A stretch of 39,597 nt of DNA from JAEUJT01 sp044225205 (GCA_044225205.1 JBGAIY010000016.1:1-39597); one strand, 5' to 3'. Positions 17,312 through 25,397 are shown, counted from the first letter of the stretch. Notes: generated by a model not told the origin, from the letters alone. Made by a program: numbers and translations.

Positions 17312-17349
17312 GACCACGCCTGACAGGGTGTGATCTGGCGTGGTCAGGC
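17312..17349. promoter_or_regulatory. Overlapping inverted repeats between divergent genes
   Basis: GACCACGCC (17312-17320) and GGCGTGGTC (17337-17345) are a perfect 9-bp inverted repeat. GCCTGAC (17318-17324) and GTCAGGC (17343-17349) are a second, overlapping 7-bp repeat, so the two pairings exclude each other. The site lies in the gap between the divergent genes starting at 17206 and 17451 and could be a shared operator or, in RNA, alternative hairpins. No regulator is encoded nearby. Confidence 0.4.
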
Positions 17350-17450
17350 AGTGGTCTATGACTGCTCCGATCGCCCTTCGACCGCGAAAGCCAAAGCCAA
17401 GAAACAACGCCGAATTCCATTCGGGGCTGCACTTTGCAGTGTGGGGGTTC

Positions 17451-19024
17451 ATGCCCACCACGCTCCGCACCCGTCGTTTCGTCACCCTGTCGTTGCTGGC
17501 GGGTTTGCTGGTCGCCGCCGCCTGCAGCCCAGTGGGGCGAAACGCGGTCGGCCAGTGTTCGGCGACCAAGCCCTGCGCCACCGGCCAAACGTGTTTGCCG
17601 ACGCTGCTGTGCGCGCCGAGCTGCACGTCAGACGCGCAGTGTGCCGGCGGTGGCAAGTGCGCGGCTGCGGGCGGCTGCGTCGCGGCGAGCGGGTGCGGCG
17701 GGAGCCTCGACTGCAAGGCCGGCACGGTCTGCAACGCTGGCACCTGCGAGGCGCCCTGTACGGCGACGAGCTGTCTGCCCGGCGAGCGGTGCACGAGCAG
17801 CGGCCGTTGCTTGCCCGCGGTCGACGGCGGTACGAGTGGCGGCGGCACGGGCGGTGGCGCCGGTACCGGAGGAGGCACGGGCAATACCGGTGACGGGGGC
17901 ACCAACGGTGAAGTCTTCATCGAAGGCGGGCCCGTGACGTGCGTGCGGCAGGAGCTCTACGCGACGACGCCCGTGCAAGCGAACTTTCTCATCGTTCTCG
18001 ACCATTCGGGCAGCATGGCCGACCCGGTCGGCGCGGCGCCCCAAAGTGGGACACCGCGGTTCAAGCGATTCGCACCATCACCGCGCAGGAGTCGCAAATG
18101 CGCTTCGGGTTGCAAATGTTCTCAGCGGCGAACCCGGCTTGCTTCGTCGGCAAGGTCGACGTGCCGGTGGGTGACAAGACGGCCACCGCCATCAGCCAAG
18201 CGTTGCCGGCGAAAGCCGACGGCAAGAACACCCCCATTGGTGGTGCGCTCCACCTGGCGGCGAGCAACATGGGCATTCTCGATGCCGCTCGCTCGAACAA
18301 CGTCTTGCTCGTCACCGACGGCAAGGAGAACTGCAACGGGCAGCCGGTGAACGAAGTGAAGAAGTTGTTCGCGGCCGGCATCAAGACCTACGTCGTCGGG
18401 TTCGGTGGTGAAGTCGACGCGACGGGCCTCTCGTCGATGGCGACCCAAGGCGGCACCGCGCGCTCGGCGGCGACGAAGTACTACCAAGCCGACGACCCGG
18501 CCGGCCTGACGACCGCGTTCAACGCCATTGCGAACGGGGCGATGAACTGTGACTTGAAGCTGTCGGTGGCGCCTCCCGACGCGACCAAGATTTACGTGTA
18601 CGTGAATGGCATTTTGCAGGCCCGCGACACCTCGCGCCGCAACGGGTGGGACTATTTGAGCGAGGGCAACCGGGTGCTGCTCTCGGGTGGCACCTGCGGG
18701 GTGTTGACCCAGAACCCGAATGCGAAAGTCACCATCGTGTACGGCTGCCCCGACGGCACCTTGGTGCCGGGTGGCCCCGGGTCGGTCTGTTCGGTCGCAG
18801 ACCAGTGCGGGTCGGGCCGGTGCTCGGGCGGGGTATGCGTCGCTCCGGCGCTGCCCGACGGCAGCGTGTGCGCGACCAACGGTGACTGTGCCTCGGGCCA
18901 GTGCACCGCCGGCTTCTGCGAAACGCCCAACACCGGCAAGCCCGTCGGTTCGGCGTGCAAGGCCAACTCCGAATGCCAGTCGAACGAATGCTTCAACGGC
19001 TTTTGTACCAGCCCCATCAATTGA
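17451..19024 (+). CDS. vWA-domain lipoprotein with Cys-rich modules (frameshifted)
   Basis: The N-terminal part reads from ATG 17451 and has a lipoprotein signal (lipobox VAAAC, Cys 25), four to five short Cys-rich units (CATGQTC, CTSDAQC, CAAAGGC), a Gly/Thr linker and the start of a von Willebrand A domain with the metal-site motif DHSGSMAD. The frame is lost at about 18040 and continues one frame back (open from 17939 to 19024) with the rest of the vWA domain (RFGLQMFSA, LVTDGKENC, TYVVGFGG) and three C-terminal repeats of the form C-x5-C-xSGxC-xxGxC. One extra base in CCCCAAAGTGG restores A-P-Q-K-W-D-T-A, so a single-base loss in a homopolymer explains the break. vWA domains bind partners through Mg or Ca. 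It leads the EF-hand and transglutaminase genes. Confidence 0.8.
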
Positions 19025-19041
19025 GGGTATGAGACGCGACC

Positions 19042-19461
19042 GTGGCGCGCCTGACCGAGCTCGAGCGACGACGTGAGCCGGCCCGGGCGGGCCCGGGCCG
19101 CGCCCCCGAGGCGGCGGTTGACCACGCCCCACCCGAGCGACCCGCGCCCAACCCCGACCAGTTCGAGCCGGGCCGCCGAATTTCGGCCGCGGTGTTGAGA
19201 CGGGCGCTGGGCAGTCAACCGAACGGCGCCGTCGTGGCTCGGGCGCTGAGGGAATCGTTGCGGGTCGCCCCCGACGTGCTGACGCTCGACGCGGTGACCT
19301 GGCTTCAAAGCAACGCGGGCCAAATGAAGGGTCACGTCGCGAGGTACCAACGTGTGCTGACCGCGCACCTTCAAGGCGCCGAGCTGCTCGACGCCAACTT
19401 TGACGGCAAGCTCGACCCGAACGACCTCGCTTTTTTGCCCAGCGCCGACGGTGCGCGGTGA
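19042..19461 (+). CDS. Small protein with C-terminal EF-hand-like motif
   Basis: A 139-residue protein starting at GTG 19042, 17 bases after the vWA lipoprotein stop. The first ~45 residues are Arg/Pro/Ala-rich and probably disordered, without a signal peptide. Residues ~50-110 are helical (ISAAVLRRALGSQ, VVARALRESL). Residues 117-128, encoded at 19390-19425, read DANFDGKLDPND, a good match to the calcium-binding loop of an EF-hand (acidic residues at positions 1, 5 and 9 and at the end, Gly at 6). Its stop overlaps the GTG start of the transglutaminase gene (GTGA), giving translational coupling. An obvious idea is a calcium sensor or substrate for the enzyme, but this is inference from position alone. 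Confidence 0.7.
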   Translation: MARLTELERRREPARAGPGRAPEAAVDHAPPERPAPNPDQFEPGRRISAAVLRRALGSQPNGAVVARALRESLRVAPDVLTLDAVTWLQSNAGQMKGHVARYQRVLTAHLQGAELLDANFDGKLDPNDLAFLPSADGAR

Positions 19462-20155
19462 GTGTTCGCCGTTTGGGTGAAGCGCTGTGCAACCAGATCA
19501 AGATTTCCGCCGCCGTCATCGGCGCGTGCAGGCAATGGCGGCCGCTCACTTTGCCTTCGTCGACATTTCGCCTCGCGGGGAGTGGAAACAGGAATTTCCC
19601 CCGGCGTTCTTCGAGGGTGGGCCATACGCCTTCACCGTGAGGCCAGGCGTCAGGCCTTCAGACGCCGTCAACGCGGTCTTTGCGAACCCGGCGGCGTGCA
19701 AGTTCGAATGCGGCACGGCGATGACGCTCGTCTACTACCGAGCCTTGCTCGATTTGCTGGGCCCCAGAGACTTCGACCGGGTGTGCGCGAAGCTCACGCT
19801 CGCCCCGCACTCTCATGAGCCCCTCACTCCTTTTTACGCCGAGCAGGGCGGCATCGCCGACCCCGCCCGCCCCGAACACGCGCTCAAGCCCGGCGATCGC
19901 GGGTACCTCAAGAACTGGGAAGTGAGCCGCCAAGGGTTGTTCGGAGGGTGGCAGGGCGAAAACATCATCGCTTTGGGTGACGGTCGTTTCTACGGTCACC
20001 CGTTCGGCATCGAAACCGCCGAATCGATGATCGCCGCGCTCAACGCGTTGAGAAAACCCGGCTCGGCTCGCTCGGCCTCACTCACGAACTTGCAGGGCGG
20101 CCTGCGGCCCGAACTGTTCGCCGAAGACCTCGAACCTGACGAGCCCGAGCCATGA
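19458..20155 (+). CDS. tgl: Protein-glutamine gamma-glutamyltransferase, Tgl type (frameshifted near start)
   Basis: Most of the protein reads in the frame open from 19487 and resembles Bacillus Tgl along its length. The catalytic Cys lies in KFECGTAMTLVYYRALLDLLG (TGC at 19709), the Glu in GWQGENIIALGDG (19958) and the His in RFYGHPFGIETAE (19997), matching the Cys-Glu-His set of Tgl with the same 13-residue Glu-His distance. Tgl makes isopeptide bonds between Gln and Lys side chains and cross-links spore-coat proteins. The N-terminal helix (LGEALCNQIKISAAVIGACR) is found one frame ahead, from the GTG at 19458; a lost base near 19537 (CAATGG) explains this. No signal peptide. The gene ends 10 bases from the convergent vWA gene. 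Confidence 0.8.
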
Positions 20156-20165
20156 GGCAACACGG

Positions 20166-21539
20166 TCAGTACCCCTCGTTGCCTTTGCCGAACGTCGAAA
20201 GCGATTTTTTCTCGAGGCTGCGCGTGAGCCCTTTGCGTTCGACCGGGCTCGCCTGAAAATAATCGCGCCGAACCCGCTCGACTTGGTCTTGCCCGGCCAA
20301 GGCATCGGCGCTCATGCCGAAGAGGCGCTTCGCGCCGTCGAACAGACTGCCCGCGGTCGACACGTCGCCCCGCTCGTACGCCTGCGCGGCCGCCACGAGC
20401 TGCTGCTGGCCCTCGGCCGAAACCCCTCGCGCGAAAATCGCCTCGTCGCGGGTGGCCGCGAAGGCTTGGTCGCTGTCGACCACTGGCAGCGCGACCGAGA
20501 CGCGCGTGCGCTGGTCAGACCCCTCGAGCGGTCGCCAGGTGACGGTGGCGGCGAATTGCGCCGCTTCGCCTTCGCGGCGGGGTCGCGACCGGAGCCGCAG
20601 CAGCACCTGGGTCGGTACGCCGGGTCGCAAGTCGGTGAGTGACAAGACCGCCCGGTCGCCGGTGTCGTTCGCTCGGCGCTCGACGTGGCGGCCCGGCGAG
20701 TCGAGCACCTCGAAGTCGCCAGCGTCGAGCTGCAGTTCGACGTTTCGCGCCACGGTGAGCCGAGCCGCGCTGACTTCGAGCGCCAACACCTCTTCGAGCG
20801 TCGCCGCGTCTTGCAGGTAGCCGTACATGCCTCCGCCCACCTCGGCGAGGTGTTGCATGAGCACACCGTCGTAGTCGGCCCCCACCCCCAGCGCGGTCAC
20901 CGTGTTGCCTTGCCGGTGGAGCGCTTCGGCGTGCCGCGCGAGGGCCTCGCCCTGCAGGCCCAGCGTTGGTTGCCCGTCACTGACGAGCACGATTCGTCGC
21001 GCGCCTGCGGCTTGGTCGAGCGCCGCCCCCGCCCGTTGAAGGGCTCCCGAAATGAAGGTGCCCCCGGAGGCCTCCATTCGGTCGACCGCCCGGTGCAAGG
21101 CCGCGCGGCCTTCGGCGTCGGTGCGGGTGAGCGGGGTGGCGGTGACGTCGCTGCCGAACGAGACGAGCGCCAATTCGTCTGAATCGCCCAGCAAGTCGAC
21201 CAAGCGGTGCGCCGCGTTCTTGGCCGAGGCCAACTTCTCGCCGGCCATCGAACCGGAGTGGTCGAGCGCGAGGGCGAGCGAGACGCGTTCGGCAGGTTTG
21301 GCCGCGCCGAGCAGCGTGACCGTCAGCTCGGCGAACACTTCGCTGCCAGGGGCTTGCACCGAACCGTGGCTCGTGCGCGCCTCGAGTTTGACCGTACCGT
21401 CGACCGACTCGGTGCTGACGGGCTTCGGCTGAAGCGGAGTGGAGCGGGGCTTGGTCGACGTCGCGCCCACCGCTCCGAGCAGGAGCAGGCCGGCGGCCCC
21501 GAGCAGCAGGTGGGTTTTGGTGATGGCGTGGTTGGTCAT
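20166..21539 (-). CDS. vWA-domain protein, membrane-anchored or secreted
   Basis: A 457-residue protein with an N-terminal hydrophobic segment (residues ~11-26, Leu/Gly/Ala-rich) acting as signal or anchor. A von Willebrand A domain occupies residues ~85-260 with a complete metal-ion-dependent adhesion motif DHSGS (Asp 93), a later Thr (GGTFISGAL) and Asp (VLVSDGQPTLG). The strands after it and the helical C-terminal part (VAAAQAYERGDVSTAGSLFDG) match the YfbK/inter-alpha-inhibitor-like group of bacterial vWA proteins. The last ~40 residues are basic with repeated Arg/Lys. It is convergent with the transglutaminase gene at a 10-base distance. Function of this group is poorly known; binding of protein partners at the envelope is usual. 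Confidence 0.85.
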   Translation of the reverse strand: MTNHAITKTHLLLGAAGLLLLGAVGATSTKPRSTPLQPKPVSTESVDGTVKLEARTSHGSVQAPGSEVFAELTVTLLGAAKPAERVSLALALDHSGSMAGEKLASAKNAAHRLVDLLGDSDELALVSFGSDVTATPLTRTDAEGRAALHRAVDRMEASGGTFISGALQRAGAALDQAAGARRIVLVSDGQPTLGLQGEALARHAEALHRQGNTVTALGVGADYDGVLMQHLAEVGGGMYGYLQDAATLEEVLALEVSAARLTVARNVELQLDAGDFEVLDSPGRHVERRANDTGDRAVLSLTDLRPGVPTQVLLRLRSRPRREGEAAQFAATVTWRPLEGSDQRTRVSVALPVVDSDQAFAATRDEAIFARGVSAEGQQQLVAAAQAYERGDVSTAGSLFDGAKRLFGMSADALAGQDQVERVRRDYFQASPVERKGLTRSLEKKSLSTFGKGNEGY

Positions 21540-21605
21540 GCCGCGACGGTTTCATGCGAGCCCGCCCGGTGACATCGGGCGAAGATCGAGGTCGGCCGAA
21601 CGACC

Positions 21606-21619
21606 GTCGGTCAACCGAC
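21606..21619. repeat. Short palindrome upstream of the vWA gene
   Basis: GTCGGT and ACCGAC flank a 2-base centre. It lies about 70 bases upstream of the vWA start (21539) and just past the end of the amidase gene, so it may be an operator or part of a terminator hairpin. No T-run follows on the minus strand. Confidence 0.3.
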
Positions 21620-21627
21620 CGATGCCG

Positions 21628-22437
21628 TCAGCGCAGGCGGCGGTGCTGCAGCGCCGGCAGGGTGCGCCGCACGCGCTGCAACAGCTCGGTGTTGAACTCA
21701 CCGAGGGCCAGGCCTTCGCCTTCTGAAGCGCGCGCGGTGACGAGGCCCCACGGGTCGACGAGCATGGCGTGACCCCAGGTCAGGCGGTCTTTCGGGTGCC
21801 GCCCCTGCTGCGCCGGAGCGAGCACGTAGGCCTGGTTCTCGATGGCGCGGGCGCGCAACAGCACCTCCCAGTGGTCTTTGCCGGTCGCGAGCGTGAAGGC
21901 CGACGGCACCGTGAGCAGCGTCGCCCCCGCGTCGGCATGGCGCCGGTACAGTTCAGGAAAACGCAGGTCGTAGCAGACCGACAAGCCGACTTGGCCCACG
22001 TGCGGCGCGTCGACGGTGACGACGTCGGCCCCGGGGGCAACCGCGGCCGACTCGCGGTAGGTCTGGCCGTCACCCACTTCGACGTCGAAGAGGTGAATTT
22101 TTCGGTACACCGCGAGCCGTGCCCCGTCGGGCCCGAACAGCACGCTCGTGTTGAACAGCCGGTCGCCGGGCGCTCCGGTCTCGAGCACCGAACCGGCGAG
22201 CAGCGAAATGTCGAGTTCTTTGGCCAACAACGACAAGTGGGTCAGGGTCGGGCCACCCAGCGATTCGGCGGCCGAAGCCCGTTCGGTTTCGGGGCCGAGC
22301 CACGAGAAGTTCTCGGGCAACCCGACGAAGCGGGCGCCGAGCTTCGCCGCGCGGCGAACGAGGTTCGTCGCCGTCTCGACGTTGCGGGCTTTGTCGGCGC
22401 CGCTCGTCATTTGCACAGCCGCGATCAAGGTCGTCAT
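21628..22437 (-). CDS. Nit-family carbon-nitrogen hydrolase (deaminated glutathione amidase-like)
   Basis: A 269-residue nitrilase-superfamily amidase of usual length. The catalytic triad is complete: Glu 42 in LPENFSWLG, Lys 113 in YRKIHLFDVEVGDG and Cys 155 in LSVCYDLRFPELYR. The KIHLFD and CYDLRFPELYR sequences are typical of the Nit1/NitFhit branch, whose characterised members hydrolyse deaminated glutathione as a metabolite-repair step in the cytoplasm. Specificity within the branch is inferred, not shown. The gene is divergent from the rimP operon (219-base gap) and has no close partner. The ATG at 22437 gives the full N-terminal strand LIAAVQM and is the natural start. Confidence 0.9.
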   Translation of the reverse strand: MTTLIAAVQMTSGADKARNVETATNLVRRAAKLGARFVGLPENFSWLGPETERASAAESLGGPTLTHLSLLAKELDISLLAGSVLETGAPGDRLFNTSVLFGPDGARLAVYRKIHLFDVEVGDGQTYRESAAVAPGADVVTVDAPHVGQVGLSVCYDLRFPELYRRHADAGATLLTVPSAFTLATGKDHWEVLLRARAIENQAYVLAPAQQGRHPKDRLTWGHAMLVDPWGLVTARASEGEGLALGEFNTELLQRVRRTLPALQHRRLR

Positions 22438-22527
22438 GGGTGGTGCCCTCTGGTGAAGCGCTTTCTACGCCCCGCCCCCGCTACCGGCCAGGTCTGCCTT
22501 GTGTCAGTACGGGCACTTGCAGCCAAG

Positions 22528-22552
22528 CCCCGCGCCGGGCGAAAGGCCGGGG
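22528..22552 (+). terminator. Terminator-like hairpin in the rimP leader
   Basis: CCCCG-c-GCC pairs with GGC-CGGGG around an 8-base loop, followed by the T-rich TGTCGTTGTTT. No plus-strand gene precedes it, so if a transcript starts upstream of 22528 it would act as an attenuator of the rimP-nusA-infB operon. The remaining bases of the 22438-22656 gap show no tRNA or gene. Confidence 0.35.
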
Positions 22553-22656
22553 TGTCGTTGTTTACAGCAGGCGCCCGAATGACGTAGAGGCACCCGCGAG
22601 GCTGGTCGTCTCGGTGTGGGCATGAGGCCTACACCAAAAAGCCGAACTGCATTGTC

Positions 22657-23145
22657 ATGGCCGAGTCGAACCCACGTCAGCTGATTGAAGACCGAGCGCG
22701 AGCGCTCGCCGACCCGTTGTTGGCCGGTGAGGGTCTCGAACTGCTCGACGTGGAATTTACGAAAGAAGCCGGGGCGGGTTGGGTGTTGCGGCTGTTCATT
22801 GACAAGCCGGGCGGCAAGGTCGGGGTCGACGAGTGCACGGTGGCGAGCAACGTGCTCAACCCGGCGCTCGACGTCGAAGACTTCATACCCCACGAATACA
22901 GCCTCGAAGTGTCGAGCCCGGGCGTCAACCGGCCGCTCAAAAAGAAGGCGCACTACGAGCGCGTGGTGGGTCAAAAAGTTCGAGTCAAAACGTTCGGCCC
23001 CATTGGCGAGCCTCCCCGCAAGAACTTCGTGGGCACGCTCAAGGCCATTGGTGACGACACGGTGCAGGTCGAAGTCGACGGGGCGGGCGCTTTTTCGATA
23101 CCGCTCAAAGACATCGCGAAGGCGAACCTCGAGTTCGAGTTCTGA
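22657..23145 (+). CDS. rimP: Ribosome maturation factor RimP
   Basis: A 162-residue protein of normal RimP length. The N-terminal domain shows LLDVEFTKEAGAGWVLRLFIDK and the family motif DECTVASN, then the conserved YSLEVSSPGVNRPLKK joining the two domains. The C-terminal Sm-like half carries FVGTLKAIGDDTVQVEVDG and the closing DIAKANLEFEF. RimP is needed for maturation of the 30S ribosomal subunit. It is the first gene of the classical rimP-nusA-ylxR-infB order, 101 bases before nusA. The ATG at 22657 yields the standard N-terminus; no strong ribosome-binding site is obvious in the preceding bases. Confidence 0.95.
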   Translation: MAESNPRQLIEDRARALADPLLAGEGLELLDVEFTKEAGAGWVLRLFIDKPGGKVGVDECTVASNVLNPALDVEDFIPHEYSLEVSSPGVNRPLKKKAHYERVVGQKVRVKTFGPIGEPPRKNFVGTLKAIGDDTVQVEVDGAGAFSIPLKDIAKANLEFEF

Positions 23146-23191
23146 AGTTTGAAAGCCGTTTCCGCAGTCAGCAGCACGTCGTTTTCACATA

Positions 23192-23234
23192 GCTCCCGAA
23201 GTCTGGGGAGCGACATACAGGCGAGTTTCTCGCC
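23192..23234 (+). promoter_or_regulatory. Two hairpins in the nusA leader
   Basis: GCTCCC/GGGAGC (23192-23197 with 23206-23211, 8-base loop) and GGCGA/TCGCC (23220-23224 with 23230-23234, 5-base loop) lie in tandem directly before the GAGGAG ribosome-binding site (23235-23240) of nusA. Their position suits translational or transcriptional control of nusA, possibly by NusA itself; this is inference. Confidence 0.4.
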
Positions 23235-23246
23235 GAGGAGCACCAC

Positions 23247-24944
23247 ATGACGCCCAACGCAGCCACGCTTCGCCTCGATGATGTTTTGACCCAAGTTGCC
23301 AAAGACAAGGGCATCGACAAGGCCATTCTCATCGCCACTCTCGAAGACGCGATGAAGACCGCCGCGAAGAAGCACTTCGGTCAAGACCGCAACCTCGAAG
23401 CGAAGTTCGAAGCCGAAAAGGGCGTCGTCGAAATCTTTCAGGCCATTCAAGTGGTCGACGTGGTGACCGACCCGATCATGGCGGTGAACCAAATTACCGT
23501 CGAGCAAGCGGCGACCCGCGGCATGGAAGTGCAGCCCGGCGACGAGCTCGTGTTTCAAATTTTCTACCGCGACGAAGACGCGGCCGAAGCGAAAGCGCAA
23601 GACGAGCAGTACGGCGACATCTTGGGCCTCAAGACGTTTCGGCGCGGGTTCGGCCGCATCGCCGCGCAGACGGCGAAGCAGGTGCTCTTGCAGCGCACCC
23701 GCGACGTCGAACGCGAAAACGTGTTCAACGAGTACAAAGACCGCAAAGGCGAAATCGTCACGGGCATTGCCCGCCGGCTCGAGCGCGGCAACCTGATCGT
23801 CGACCTCGGCCGCGCCGAATCGGTCTTGCCGGTGCGCGAACAGGTGCCGCGCGAAGTGTACCGCCCGGGCGACCGCGTGCAGGCCTTCGTGCTCGACGTG
23901 CTCCGCGAGTCGAAGGGGCCGCAGATCGTGCTGTCGCGCGCGTCGGTCGCGCTGCTCACCAAGCTCTTCGAAATGGAGGTGCCTGAAATTGCCGAAGGCA
24001 TCGTCGTCATCGAAGCGGCCGCTCGTGAGCCGGGCCGCCGTTCGAAGATCGCCGTGTCGAGCCGCGACGGAGACGTCGACCCGGTCGGCGCGTGCGTCGG
24101 CATCAAGGGCAGCCGCGTGCAAGCGGTCGTGCAAGAGCTGCGCGGAGAAAAAATCGACATCGTCGAGTTCGACGAAGACCCGGCGCGCTTCGTGTGCGCG
24201 GCCCTGGCTCCGGCCGAAGTCTCGCGCGTGATCATCGACGAAGCCAACCACGCGATGGAAATCATTGTGCCTGACGACCAGCTGTCGCTGGCCATCGGCC
24301 GCTCGGGCCAGAACGTGCGGCTCGCCGCCCAGCTCACCGGGTGGAAGCTCGACATCAACTCCGAGAGCCGCGTCAAAGAAATGCGCGAATTCGCCGAACG
24401 GTCGTTGGGCGCGCTGCCCGGCGTGAACGAAATGCTCGTCGAAACGCTCTACGCGCACGGCTTTCGCATGGCCAAAGACATTGCCGACGCGAACCCCGAA
24501 GTGCTCTCGCAGATACCCGGCCTCGACCCCGCCAAAGTCGCGGCGATGCAAGAGGCCGCGCGTGGCCAAATCGGCAGCGACGACGACGCGTTGCGCGCCC
24601 TCGAACAAGAGCGCGAGCGCAAGAAGCTCGAAGAAGACCGCAAGCACCCCGACGAACTGAGCCAAGACGAACGGCTGGCTCGGGTGCGCGGCATCGGCAC
24701 GACGAACTTCGAGTCGTTCAAGGCCAGCGGGTACCACACGGTCGAAGACATCGTGAAAGAGGCCGACTTGCCGCGCTTGGGCAACGTCTCGGGCATCGGC
24801 ATCAAAAAAGCCCGTCAGATCAAGGCGGCCGCCGAGCACTATTTGCAAGAAGAGAACAAGCGGCGCACCGAGCTCGACGCTTTGCGCGGCAAGCCGTCGG
24901 CGTCGATTGCGGCACCGGCGGCACCGGCCGCGGCCACCCCGTAA
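23247..24944 (+). CDS. nusA: Transcription termination/antitermination factor NusA
   Basis: A 565-residue NusA with the full set of domains: an RNA-polymerase-binding N-terminal domain (residues 1 to ~130), an S1 domain (~135-205, GEIVTGIARRLERGNLIVDLG), and two KH domains (GIKGSRVQAVVQELRGEKID and IGRSGQNVRLAAQLTGWKLD). The C-terminus carries two helix-hairpin-helix repeats (LPGVNEMLVETLYAHGF and VSGIGIKKARQIKAAAEHY) separated by a charged linker, as in proteobacterial-type NusA with extra C-terminal repeats. NusA binds nascent RNA and polymerase and governs pausing, termination and antitermination. A GAGGAG ribosome-binding site sits 6 bases before the ATG. The stop is 10 bases before the ylxR start. 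Confidence 0.96.
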   Translation: MTPNAATLRLDDVLTQVAKDKGIDKAILIATLEDAMKTAAKKHFGQDRNLEAKFEAEKGVVEIFQAIQVVDVVTDPIMAVNQITVEQAATRGMEVQPGDELVFQIFYRDEDAAEAKAQDEQYGDILGLKTFRRGFGRIAAQTAKQVLLQRTRDVERENVFNEYKDRKGEIVTGIARRLERGNLIVDLGRAESVLPVREQVPREVYRPGDRVQAFVLDVLRESKGPQIVLSRASVALLTKLFEMEVPEIAEGIVVIEAAAREPGRRSKIAVSSRDGDVDPVGACVGIKGSRVQAVVQELRGEKIDIVEFDEDPARFVCAALAPAEVSRVIIDEANHAMEIIVPDDQLSLAIGRSGQNVRLAAQLTGWKLDINSESRVKEMREFAERSLGALPGVNEMLVETLYAHGFRMAKDIADANPEVLSQIPGLDPAKVAAMQEAARGQIGSDDDALRALEQERERKKLEEDRKHPDELSQDERLARVRGIGTTNFESFKASGYHTVEDIVKEADLPRLGNVSGIGIKKARQIKAAAEHYLQEENKRRTELDALRGKPSASIAAPAAPAAATP

Positions 24945-24954
24945 CCGCACTGGG

Positions 24955-25224
24955 GTGAGCGCGCCGATTCGTACCTGTTTGGGCTGTGGACAGAAGCAGC
25001 CCAAACACCAGCTGTACCGGGTGGCCCTGGCGGCCCCCGGCGAAACGGGGGGTGGCGTGAAGGTGGTGGTCGACAAAACGCAGTCCGCCCCGGGCAGGGG
25101 GGCGTATCTTTGTGGTGCCGGCTGTGTGAGAGCGGCAATGAAGAAAAAGGCCTTCCAGCGGGCATTGAAAACCAACGTGGAGCTGGACGTGACCAACCTG
25201 GAGGCAGCCCTGCAGTCAGCCTGA
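24955..25224 (+). CDS. ylxR: YlxR-family RNA-binding protein (DUF448)
   Basis: Started at GTG 24955, 10 bases after nusA, giving an 89-residue protein; frames extending further upstream run into nusA. The DUF448/YlxR signature is clear: RTCLGCGQKQPKHQLYRV at the N-terminus (Cys pair), VDKTQSAPGRGAYLC in the middle, and CVRAAMKKKAFQRAL near the end. In Bacillus YlxR is a nucleoid-associated or RNase P-interacting protein encoded between nusA and infB, exactly the position here. Its role in myxobacteria is not established. About 200 bases without a gene follow before infB. Confidence 0.92.
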   Translation: MSAPIRTCLGCGQKQPKHQLYRVALAAPGETGGGVKVVVDKTQSAPGRGAYLCGAGCVRAAMKKKAFQRALKTNVELDVTNLEAALQSA

Positions 25225-25365
25225 ATTGAATGACGCGAAGTTGAACACTCGTTGCTGGCCGTGCCCGTGCCGCGCTCAAAGCCGAACCGAAGCGTCGCCC
25301 GAAGTCACCGTGTCAGAGCCGTAACGTCGAAAGAACAAGTCGTCGCCCGTCACCCGATTCGAGCT

Positions 25366-25397
25366 GAAACCCTTTCGTCGGTTTCCAGTGTTTCTGG
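25366..25397 (+). promoter_or_regulatory. Small hairpins in the infB leader
   Basis: GAAACC/GGTTTC (25366-25371 with 25380-25385) is followed, sharing one base, by CCAG/CTGG (25385-25388 with 25394-25397). They lie about 30 bases before the infB ATG in a 203-base gap that otherwise holds nothing recognisable; a GGAG ribosome-binding site follows at about 25418. Significance uncertain. Confidence 0.25.

Noticed and set aside
17207..17920. Upstream extension of the DUF1549-like frame with Pro-rich start
   Set aside because: Overlaps the divergent vWA lipoprotein; a strong ribosome-binding site and signal peptide place the start at 17206.
18030..18060. Programmed -1 frameshift in the vWA lipoprotein
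   Set aside because: No X-XXY-YYZ heptamer in the right phase and no pseudoknot seen; a lost base in a homopolymer is simpler.
22438..22656. Possible initiator tRNA upstream of rimP, as in some bacteria
   Set aside because: No cloverleaf or CAT anticodon arm could be built; only one GC hairpin is present.
22971..25196. 741-codon open frame on the minus strand
   Set aside because: Exact antisense shadow of nusA and ylxR, both certain genes; the translation is low-complexity.
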